From: Acidobacteriaceae bacterium
Lineage (GTDB): Bacteria > Acidobacteriota > Terriglobia > Terriglobales > Acidobacteriaceae
Assembly: GCA_003166055.1 (NCBI GenBank)
Contig: PMWR01000208.1
Coordinates: 4,766 to 11,543 of the forward strand
Direction of reading: 5' to 3'
DNA: 6,778 nucleotides
Each line of letters opens with the position of its first letter. Position 1 is the first letter of the stretch. Below are positions 1 to 6,047 of the stretch, piece after piece. Both the position numbers and the translations under genes were made by a program. The notes beneath the pieces are model-generated. The model saw only the letters and a list, made by a program, of their open reading frames with translations. It searched no databases and was not told where the DNA came from.

Positions 1-497
1 ATCGGGGAATCGGTCGTTGCCAGCACTTCCAGATTGAAGCGCTCGTAGAGTGCGCGGGGCAGGAACTCCGGCGTCCGCAGCTTTTCAGAGATCGTGTCGA
101 AGTAGACATCGGCGGTTTTCTCCGATAACCGTTCCTCCAATCCAAAAAGCTCCTGGAAGGCGAAATCCAGCCACATCCGCGTCGGCGTTCCACGAAACAG
201 ATAGTAGTGCTTGGCGAAGATGCGCCAGACCTTGCGCGCGTCCTTCAATTCCACTTCCCCGATTTCGAGGTCTTCGAGGGAAACTCCCTGGCTCAGAAGC
301 ATTCGGTAGATGTAGTGATCGGGCTGCACCAGTAGCTTTGCAGGATCGGGGAAGGGCTCGTTCTTCGCAAACCAGGACGCTTGCGTATGCCCGTGCGGGC
401 TCACAATGGGCAACGCCCGTACTTGCTCATAAAGCGCTTTGGCTATCCTTCGAGTACCCGGATCGGCAGGGAACAGGCGATCTTCATGGATCAGCAT
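1..497 (-). CDS. uxaC: Uronate (glucuronate/galacturonate) isomerase, N-terminal part, cut by the left window edge
   Basis: This minus-strand frame stays open from an ATG at 497-495 to the window edge, giving 165 codons of a family usually about 450-490 residues long, so the C-terminal two thirds are missing. Uronate isomerase is a cytoplasmic amidohydrolase-fold enzyme that converts D-glucuronate to D-fructuronate and D-galacturonate to D-tagaturonate. Visible family features are the N-terminal IHED segment, the metal-binding HxH in SPHGHT (H35 and H37), the segment PDHYIYRML, FGLEERLSEKTAD and, at the edge, LEVLATTDSP, which matches the family's VGTTDDP region. The start is well fixed because an in-frame TAA lies two codons upstream; a purine-rich AAAGGGG lies 13 bases before the ATG. 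It is divergent from the GntR regulator gene, with 185 bases between the starts. The HxH context (SPHGH) differs from the E. coli form (DYHCH), so this is a diverged branch of the family. Function is inferred from motifs; which uronate is preferred cannot be read. Confidence 0.88.
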   Translation of the reverse strand, partial: MLIHEDRLFPADPGTRRIAKALYEQVRALPIVSPHGHTQASWFAKNEPFPDPAKLLVQPDHYIYRMLLSQGVSLEDLEIGEVELKDARKVWRIFAKHYYLFRGTPTRMWLDFAFQELFGLEERLSEKTADVYFDTISEKLRTPEFLPRALYERFNLEVLATTDSP

Positions 498-546
498 GGC
501 TTATACTCTACCCCTTTCACTGAGAGTCGGCAGACCGGCCTCCAGA

Positions 547-559
547 GAGGTCAGACCAC
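547..559. promoter_or_regulatory. Operator-like palindrome, copy 1 (core GGTCAGACC at 549-557)
   Basis: The core GGTC-A-GACC is a perfect 9-base inverted repeat around a single central base, but the symmetry does not extend further because both flanks are A. It lies in the divergent uxaC/gntR control region and overlaps the predicted uxaC transcription start. The same core occurs at 1721-1731 and 1865-1879. A further half site CAGACC lies at 531-536, exactly 21 bases (two helical turns) before the CAGACC of this copy. The core equals the GGTCNGACC centre of the E. coli FadR operator, which fits the neighbouring FadR-subfamily regulator. Confidence 0.55.
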
Positions 560-560
560 A

Positions 561-589
561 AGTATACACACGGGACGTGCAGCCGTCAT
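561..589 (-). promoter_or_regulatory. Candidate sigma70-type promoter for uxaC
   Basis: On the minus strand the hexamer ATGACG (589-584) and TATACT (566-561) are separated by exactly 17 bases. They match the -35 and -10 consensus at 4 of 6 and 5 of 6 positions. Transcription would start near 554 and leave a leader of about 57 bases before the uxaC ATG. The palindromic site at 547-559 would then cover the start point, a classic repressor position. The GTATAC inside the -10 is also the short core of ExuR/UxuR-type operators, but its flanks do not match. Confidence 0.5.
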
Positions 590-682
590 TTCAAGGGCGA
601 GAAATTTCCAGGCAGGGACAGCCGTTCGGTGCTAACCTCATTTTGGCCCTCTTTTCAGGGAAACAAAGGGTGTTGACACAAC

Positions 683-1495
683 ATGACCAAGACGGGGCAG
701 GAACAACCCGACACTCATCGGACAATGGACGTGGTTAACCACATCCGCTCGCTCATTGAGAATGGAACGCTGAAGCCCGGCGACAAAATACCGCCGGAGC
801 GCGAGTTTGCGCGCACTCTCAAGATAAGCCGCGCCAGTCTTCGAGCAGGAATCGGGTATATGGCGACGATGGGCATCATGAAAGTGCGGCACGGCGTCGG
901 TACCTTCGTCGCGGACGGGCCGCCTGAATTCGGCAAGGCGTACCTGAGTTTCATGGGTGCGCTCCACGGTTTTCAGTCCTGGCAGATGTTTGAGGCGCGC
1001 TTGATTCTGGAAGGCCATCTCGCCGCATTCGCCGCCGAGCGCGGAAGGGAAGAGCACCACACGGCGCTCGCCGAAGAGGTTGGAGAGATGTTTGCCGCCG
1101 TCGATGCCCCCGCCGATTACCTCATCCACGACGTTCTCTTTCATCGCATTATTTCGCAGGCGTCGGGAAACCCGATTCTGTCTGTTCTCATGGAAACCAT
1201 CGCTTCGGCGCTCTACGACTTTCGGCGCAAGACCGTGGAACACTCGGTAGATCTTCGCGAATCCGCTGAGATGCATCGTGAGATCTACCGTGCCATCCGC
1301 GCGCGGAAACCCGAGGAAGCGCGGATTCTCATGGAGAAGCACTTGCGCATGGCACAGACCGCGCAGAGCTCGGAGCGCACCGTGGGTCGGAAGACGGCAA
1401 AGAGCGCGGTCAAGCCCCGAAGCACCCGCGGGAAGTCCGGCCTCCCGATTCAGGATAATGAGTTGCGCCCATCGCTTGGCGGCCCCATGCACTGA
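683..1495 (+). CDS. GntR-family transcriptional regulator, FadR subfamily with FCD ligand domain
   Basis: This is a 270-residue regulator predicted to bind DNA as a dimer and respond to a small acidic ligand. Residues about 15-78 form the winged helix-turn-helix, with the signature PGDKIPPEREFA, SRASLR and the wing VRHGVGTFV. Residues about 98-227 form an FCD domain. Its likely metal/ligand residues are D150 and H154 (DVLFH), H198 (EMHREI) and H220 (EKHL), together with the family motif ASGNP. The last 40 or so residues are a basic, low-complexity tail (RKTAK, KPRSTRGK) beyond the usual FCD end. R40, R50, H70 and G71 correspond to FadR R35, R45, H65 and G66, which contact the operator. By context it probably resembles ExuR/UxuR and senses a hexuronate intermediate, but the ligand is inferred. 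The start at 683 has only a weak AAAGGG 12 bases upstream; ATG 725 (residue 15) is an alternative without a better ribosome site. Confidence 0.9.
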   Translation: MTKTGQEQPDTHRTMDVVNHIRSLIENGTLKPGDKIPPEREFARTLKISRASLRAGIGYMATMGIMKVRHGVGTFVADGPPEFGKAYLSFMGALHGFQSWQMFEARLILEGHLAAFAAERGREEHHTALAEEVGEMFAAVDAPADYLIHDVLFHRIISQASGNPILSVLMETIASALYDFRRKTVEHSVDLRESAEMHREIYRAIRARKPEEARILMEKHLRMAQTAQSSERTVGRKTAKSAVKPRSTRGKSGLPIQDNELRPSLGGPMH

Positions 1496-1720
1496 GTGGC
1501 CTCCCGTTTCCGCTGCGTGACCTTCCCCTGTGCCTGCTCTCCATCGCGCAAACTCCGCGTTTCACGGCTGCAGCTCCTTTCAGGGTGTCTCTTCAATCGG
1601 CCGAGCACATTGCCCCGGATTCTTCCGCAGGCATCGCCTTCGCGCCGGGACTTGCCCCGGTTCGGGTTGGGGCATCTGCGCGACAGGATTTCCACAGCTT
1701 GACACCTGGCTCTCTCAATG
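1496..1720. other. Non-coding stretch after the regulator gene, no convincing gene
   Basis: Together with the following 220 bases this makes a 448-base gap. Short open frames exist on both strands, but none has a recognisable domain, a ribosome site or a length above about 80 codons. An imperfect GC-rich hairpin can be drawn at 1654-1673 (GCCCC pairing with GGGGC plus three G-T pairs). It has no following T run, so I do not call it a terminator. A TTGACA hexamer lies at 1699-1704 without a matching -10 at normal spacing. No tRNA or known riboswitch was recognised. Confidence 0.5.
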
Positions 1721-1731
1721 AGGTCTGACCT
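1721..1731. promoter_or_regulatory. Operator-like palindrome, copy 2 (AGGTCTGACCT)
   Basis: This is a perfect 11-base inverted repeat around a central T, carrying the same GGTCTGACC core as the site in front of uxaC. A -10-like TACAAT lies at 1745-1750, so the palindrome would cover the -35 region of a promoter starting near 1757. No good -35 hexamer is present there, so that promoter is weakly supported. The centre is 146 bases from the centre of copy 3, close to 14 turns of B-DNA, so both sites would face the same side of the helix. Confidence 0.55.
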
Positions 1732-1820
1732 TTGCTTCGCGACCTACAATTCCTTCTCATCGGCTAAATGGCTTCTTTTGCTTATCTTCTAAGGAATAAA
1801 CCGCCAATTTCTTTTCTCTA

Positions 1821-1850
1821 TTGACAACCCTGGCATTCATCAAGCACACT
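1821..1850 (+). promoter_or_regulatory. Candidate promoter for the TonB-dependent receptor gene
   Basis: A perfect -35 hexamer TTGACA lies at 1821-1826 in a locally AT-rich stretch. The only -10 candidate is the poor CACACT at 1845-1850 (3 of 6 matches, 18-base spacing). Transcription would begin near 1857, just before the 15-base palindrome, leaving a leader of about 100 bases. A weak -10 would fit a promoter that needs help or is normally off, but the call rests mainly on the -35 box and location. Confidence 0.3.
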
Positions 1851-1864
1851 GTTTTGGTTTCAAA

Positions 1865-1879
1865 AGAGGTCTGACCTCT
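1865..1879. promoter_or_regulatory. Operator-like palindrome, copy 3 (AGAGGTCTGACCTCT), the strongest
   Basis: This is a perfect 15-base inverted repeat with a central T and the best symmetry of the three copies. It lies 80 bases before the preferred receptor start codon and just downstream of the candidate promoter at 1821-1850, where a bound repressor could block the start or early elongation. Its core GGTCTGACC fits the FadR operator core GGTCNGACC. The outer bases differ from E. coli FadR (GAGGTC here, CTGGTC there). The local FadR-subfamily protein is the obvious candidate binder, by inference. Confidence 0.65.
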
Positions 1880-1945
1880 ATCGACAGATTTAGCGGAAAG
1901 CCCGCACCGAAGAATCCATGGGGCAAAGCAGCAAGGCAGTTTTAT

Positions 1946-1950
1946 GGAGG
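1946..1950 (+). promoter_or_regulatory. Ribosome binding site GGAGG that decides the receptor start
   Basis: GGAGG ends 8 bases before the ATG at 1959, an ideal distance. It overlaps the earlier in-frame ATG at 1944, which itself has no purine-rich sequence upstream. Initiation at 1959 is therefore favoured, which removes five residues (MEATK) from the longest possible reading. Confidence 0.75.
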
Positions 1951-1958
1951 CAACAAAG

Positions 1959-4900
1959 ATGCAATTTGATGCAAGAACGTATTTGAATCTCTTGAAGGCG
2001 CCCGGGAGACTGGCTGGGGGATTCCTTCGCTGCTCGGAGTGGACGTGCCTTGTATTCCTGGTCATCGGCCTGTTGGCGCCCATGAGATCAAGCGCTCAGT
2101 TGGGAGGAACCGGGACCATCGAAGGAACGGTCATCGACTCCACAGGAGCCTTGGTCGTTGGCGCCAAGGTGACCGCCCGGAATGTGGGAACGGGGGCCGA
2201 GATGGTTCGTTCCACTACCAGGAGCGGCCTGTACACTCTCGCTCCGCTCGATGCCGGCGACTATACCGTCACGGTAGTCGCTCCCAGTTTTGAAAAACTC
2301 GTGCGCGAGAACATCCATCTGGACGGCTTGCAGGTGCTTTCGCTCGACATGACGTTGCAGCCAGGATCGGCCACGCAGACTGTCACCGTGACAGACACGC
2401 CTCCAGCGCTGGAAACGGGTGAAGCAACACTCGGCGCCGTGATTGAAAACCAGGTTTATCAATCTCTCCCGCTTGAGATGGGCGGCGCGAATGGAATCAG
2501 CACCGATCAGCGCAGGACCACCGACTCCGCTTTGCTCATGCCCGGCGTCACCAACAACGAAGTCAAGAACAACGAATCCGATGAGCCGATGGTCATCAAC
2601 GGTAACGCGAGCTCCAGCGAAATGTACATCGAGGGCCTTCCCTTCGAGTCCGCTTCGGTCGCCGGCGATCCGCGTTACATCTGGTCGGCGATTTCGGTCG
2701 AAGCGGTCGATCAGTTCCAGGTAAAGACCACTGCCTACTCGGCTGAGTATCAGGGCCTCGGCGTGGAGAACTTTACCATCAAGTCGGGCACCAACCAGTT
2801 TCACGGCTCGCTCTACGAAATCATGCGCAACACGGCATTCGATTCAGCGGGCTTCAACCCGGCCCAGTACCCAAGCAACTACGCCATCGCGGCGAAGCAA
2901 GGCCAGTTCTACAAACCGCCGGAGCACATGAACGAATACGGCGTGACCATCGGCGGGCCAATCTGGAAAAACAAGGTCTTTTTCTTCGCCAATTACATGG
3001 GCTTCAGGTTCTCCGCCCTCACCTCGCCGCAGACTGAAACCATTCCGACACAGGCGGAGTTGTGCGGCGACTTCTCGGCCGCGCTTGGTTCCGAAATCGG
3101 ATCGACAGGCGTTTACACCAACGAAATCTTCGATCCCACGTCGCAGGTATCGAGCGGCGGCAGTTACTCTCGAACGCCGTTGAGCGGTGCAAGCTATACC
3201 TCTGCCGGCTGCGGTACCGGTCCGGTAAAAATGAATGTGATTCCGCAGGGCGAAATGTCTCCCACCGCCAAGTATCTCCAGCAGTACTGGTCCGGGGTGG
3301 ATTATCTCAATTCGAATCTCACCAACAACTATCAGGGATCGTATAACTACGGCCTGAACAACTGGTCGACGACGGACCGCCTGGATGTCAACCTATCGGA
3401 CAAGCACAAGTTTTCGATCATCGGTGCGTCAGGCCGCCAGGGGTTGATCGGCCCGGCGGGCAGCCAGACCACGCAAGTGGGTCCTCTGCCCTATCTTTAC
3501 TCGAAGACCTACGCTCCAATCACCAGGGTTGTGTTGTTCAACGATACGTACCTGATCTCCCAGAGCCTGGTAAACCAGTTCAACTATGGAATAGGGCAAT
3601 ACCATGCGCCCGACTCCAACATCACCCTGCTGAACCCGGCGTGGGCGGCAACCAAGGCCGGCATTTCCAACCTACCCGCGGCCGGACAGGCGCCGAACAG
3701 CTTCCCGATCGTAAAGTTCACCGGAACAGACGCTCCGGCACAGTGGGGACCCAACCAGGGTCAGTATATCCAGAGCACCAACACCGATTCCCTGAAGGAC
3801 AACATTCAGTGGGTCCACGGCAAGCACGTGCTGACCTTCGGCGGTCAGTTCGAATGGCTCGAGTTCAACGATCTCTATGCCTACGGAGCAAGCACTCCGC
3901 TCACGCTGAACTTTGCCGTGGCTGAAACCGCCGCAGTGAGCGGCAAATCGGCCGCCGCCACAAGCGGCACCGGGATGCCCTACGCCAGCTTCCTGATGGG
4001 TGCGGTCGATTCGTCAAGCTACACCGAGTACGCGCCGATCGCCCAGGAGACCGGTTCGCGTTACCACCCCTTCGCGTTGTATGTGAATGACGACTTCAAG
4101 CTGACGCCCAAGCTGACGGTGAACGCCGGACTGCGCTGGGATGTCATGCCTCCCTTCCGCGAATCGGAGAATCGCTTCTCCTTCATGAACCCGGCCATGA
4201 CCAATCCCGTCACCGGCAATATGGGCGCGCTGCAGTTTGCCGGCAGCGGGACCGACGGTTGCAACTGCGCAACCCCCATGAACACGTATTACAAGGACTG
4301 GGGCCCACGCCTGGGCGCGGCCTATGCAATTGGCAGCAAGACGGTCCTTCGCGCGGCCTACGGCATCTACTACGCGCATGGCGGCGGCACCTCCGGCGGC
4401 GCAACTTCGCTTCCGGCCTCCGGCATGGAACTCGGCTTCTCGGCGGTCCCAAATCCGCCCAGCCCCGGTGACTCGCTCCCTGCCTTCTACCTGAACAACA
4501 GCGGCTACAACAGCACCCTCAACAATTCGGCCTTCGGCGGCACCGGTTATTCGGTCTCTGCTCCGCCCATCTACGACGCTTCTTACGCAACCTACTACTC
4601 CAATGCGGCCGGGTATACCGCGCCGGATAAGATCTCCTCCACGGTGTCCTATCTCGATCCCAAGTATGGCGGCCGCACACCGACCTTCGAGGGATGGTCC
4701 TTCGGCTTCCAGCGTCTCCTCACCAAGGACATCACCGCGACCTTGAGCTATGTGGGCAACCAGGGACACTTCCTGCTGCCGACCGGCGTCGCGCGCGGCT
4801 ATTGGGGTAACCAGTTGAATCCGGCCTACCTGTCCCTCGGCAGCGCGGTCCTGGGCGCAACGGCCACAGCCACCAACGTGCCGGGTGGCTTGCCGTATGC

Positions 4901-5936
4901 CACCTTCAACAACAAGGTCAGTCAGGCGTTGTTGGCGTTCCCGCAATATAGCGGCGTCACTGACCAGGTCGATTCGGTCGGCAATGCCAACTACAATGCG
5001 CTACAACTCTCTATCGTGCAGCGCCTCAGCCACGGCATCACGTTCATGGTGAACTACACCTACAGCAAGACCATCGACGACATCGGAACCTTCCGCACCG
5101 GCTATGCCATTCCCACGGGCATCCTCGCCAACAGCGGCAAGGCCTGGCCCATCGACCGCATCGAGCGGTCGCGCAGCACGCAGGATCAGCCGCAGAACCT
5201 CGTCGTCACCAGCACCTACGATCTGCCTTTTGGCAAAGGGCACATCGGCGGCGGCAATCCCATTGTGCGTAACATCGTGGGCGGATGGCGCATCTCCGAC
5301 ATCGTTACCTATGCCGCGGGCAATCCGCTGGCGATTACCTCGAGCGCCTGCACAGGTACGAGTGGCCAGGGTACTTGCATGCCCGCATACAACACCGGCG
5401 CCAACTCGCTCTACCCGTTCAGCGGCGGCGCGCGCCAAAACGGCGGATGGGGGCATGGAGCAACCAGAAACGGTATTGCCGGTACTGTCAACGCTGCAAC
5501 CGAACTGTCCTCCATGCAATACATCAACCCGGCAGCCTTCGTGCAGACAGGCTCATTCACCAACAGCACAACCTGCACGGCAACCGGAACGCCAAGCCCT
5601 TGCATAGGAGAGGTGCTTGGCGATGTCGCTCGTACCGCGCCGTATGGCCTGCGCGGCCCTGGCAACTATGACATTGATGGCGACCTGCGCCGGACTTTCG
5701 ATATCTGGAAGGATGGCAGGGTGAAGTTCATCTTTGAAGCGAACGTCTTCAACGCCGTCAACCACGTCTGGTTTGGCAGCTCCGCAAGCACCGCGGACGG
5801 CTCGATCGGCTCGTCGGTCGCTGGAGAGTATTGCCCAAGTTGCAAAACAGTCAATGGCAACCCCAGCCTGGGCGTGATTTCCGGCCAGGCAAACAGCCCG
5901 CGTCAGTGGCAAATGGCGGGGCACATTACCTTCTGA
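1959..5936 (+). CDS. TonB-dependent receptor, Oar-like, with N-terminal carboxypeptidase-regulatory-like domain
   Basis: This 1,325-residue outer-membrane protein probably imports oligosaccharides with energy from TonB-ExbBD. A signal peptide has an unusually long leader and a hydrophobic core at about 31-41, with likely cleavage after A46 (RSSA/Q). Residues about 50-135 form a CarboxypepD_reg-like beta-sandwich (GTIEGTVIDSTGA, AGDYTVTV). The plug follows at about 155-290 (LMPGVTNN, INGNASSSEMYIEG, VEAVDQFQVKT, IKSGTNQFHGS). The rest is a beta-barrel ending in a terminal phenylalanine (MAGHITF). YDLPFGKG near residue 1087 and FEANVFNAVNH near the end are typical of the large acidobacterial receptors. 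No clear TonB box was found. The mature chain has ten cysteines, eight of them in close pairs: C768/C770, C1131/C1140, C1206/C1215 and C1292/C1295. ATG 1944 is an alternative start, but GGAGG at 1946-1950 favours 1959. Two palindromic sites lie upstream and a terminator follows. No SusD partner is seen. Substrate, pectin or rhamnogalacturonan fragments, is inferred from neighbours. Confidence 0.93.
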   Translation: MQFDARTYLNLLKAPGRLAGGFLRCSEWTCLVFLVIGLLAPMRSSAQLGGTGTIEGTVIDSTGALVVGAKVTARNVGTGAEMVRSTTRSGLYTLAPLDAGDYTVTVVAPSFEKLVRENIHLDGLQVLSLDMTLQPGSATQTVTVTDTPPALETGEATLGAVIENQVYQSLPLEMGGANGISTDQRRTTDSALLMPGVTNNEVKNNESDEPMVINGNASSSEMYIEGLPFESASVAGDPRYIWSAISVEAVDQFQVKTTAYSAEYQGLGVENFTIKSGTNQFHGSLYEIMRNTAFDSAGFNPAQYPSNYAIAAKQGQFYKPPEHMNEYGVTIGGPIWKNKVFFFANYMGFRFSALTSPQTETIPTQAELCGDFSAALGSEIGSTGVYTNEIFDPTSQVSSGGSYSRTPLSGASYTSAGCGTGPVKMNVIPQGEMSPTAKYLQQYWSGVDYLNSNLTNNYQGSYNYGLNNWSTTDRLDVNLSDKHKFSIIGASGRQGLIGPAGSQTTQVGPLPYLYSKTYAPITRVVLFNDTYLISQSLVNQFNYGIGQYHAPDSNITLLNPAWAATKAGISNLPAAGQAPNSFPIVKFTGTDAPAQWGPNQGQYIQSTNTDSLKDNIQWVHGKHVLTFGGQFEWLEFNDLYAYGASTPLTLNFAVAETAAVSGKSAAATSGTGMPYASFLMGAVDSSSYTEYAPIAQETGSRYHPFALYVNDDFKLTPKLTVNAGLRWDVMPPFRESENRFSFMNPAMTNPVTGNMGALQFAGSGTDGCNCATPMNTYYKDWGPRLGAAYAIGSKTVLRAAYGIYYAHGGGTSGGATSLPASGMELGFSAVPNPPSPGDSLPAFYLNNSGYNSTLNNSAFGGTGYSVSAPPIYDASYATYYSNAAGYTAPDKISSTVSYLDPKYGGRTPTFEGWSFGFQRLLTKDITATLSYVGNQGHFLLPTGVARGYWGNQLNPAYLSLGSAVLGATATATNVPGGLPYATFNNKVSQALLAFPQYSGVTDQVDSVGNANYNALQLSIVQRLSHGITFMVNYTYSKTIDDIGTFRTGYAIPTGILANSGKAWPIDRIERSRSTQDQPQNLVVTSTYDLPFGKGHIGGGNPIVRNIVGGWRISDIVTYAAGNPLAITSSACTGTSGQGTCMPAYNTGANSLYPFSGGARQNGGWGHGATRNGIAGTVNAATELSSMQYINPAAFVQTGSFTNSTTCTATGTPSPCIGEVLGDVARTAPYGLRGPGNYDIDGDLRRTFDIWKDGRVKFIFEANVFNAVNHVWFGSSASTADGSIGSSVAGEYCPSCKTVNGNPSLGVISGQANSPRQWQMAGHITF

Positions 5937-5960
5937 AACACTGTTGTGTCTCATGCATTC

Positions 5961-5994
5961 AGAGGGACTGGGCAATCCAGTCCCTCTATTTTTT
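5961..5994 (+). terminator. Intrinsic (rho-independent) terminator of the receptor gene
   Basis: A perfect 11-base stem, AGAGGGACTGG pairing with CCAGTCCCTCT, encloses the loop GCAAT. It is followed by A and a run of six T. It begins 24 bases after the receptor stop codon and works only on the plus strand, because no T run flanks the other side. It separates the receptor transcript from the GH105 gene. Confidence 0.92.
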
Positions 5995-6047
5995 AGGAAT
6001 TCATTCCATACTATTGATGTGTTTTGTGAAATGAATCCGGAGTTCAG

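Noticed and set aside
50..523. 157-codon plus-strand frame at the left edge
   Set aside because: It is antisense to the uronate isomerase, whose motifs (HxH, PDHYIYRML, TTDSP) are clear; the plus-strand product is Arg/Pro/Ser-rich and shapeless.
562..567. GTATAC as an ExuR/UxuR operator
   Set aside because: Only the six-base core is present; the flanking TTGG/CCAA arms of that operator are missing, and it is better explained as part of the -10 box.
638..1492. 284-codon minus-strand frame opposite the regulator gene
   Set aside because: It is antisense to a clear GntR/FCD protein, has no domain signature, and arises from the codon bias of a GC-rich gene.
1654..1673. GC-rich imperfect hairpin as a terminator of the regulator gene
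   Set aside because: Only five Watson-Crick pairs plus three G-T pairs, no T run after it, and it lies about 160 bases after the stop codon.
1496..1720. Decayed gene, mobile-element remnant or small RNA between regulator and receptor
   Set aside because: No transposase motif, terminal inverted repeats, target duplication or convincing structured RNA could be seen; short open frames there lack start signals and domains.
2088..2804. 238-codon minus-strand frame opposite the receptor N-terminal region
   Set aside because: It is a shadow of the carboxypeptidase-regulatory-like and plug domains, with no recognisable domain of its own.
4014..4946. 310-codon minus-strand frame inside the receptor gene
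   Set aside because: It overlaps the well-supported beta-barrel coding frame, its translation is Arg/Gly/Val-rich without a motif, and no ribosome site is apparent.
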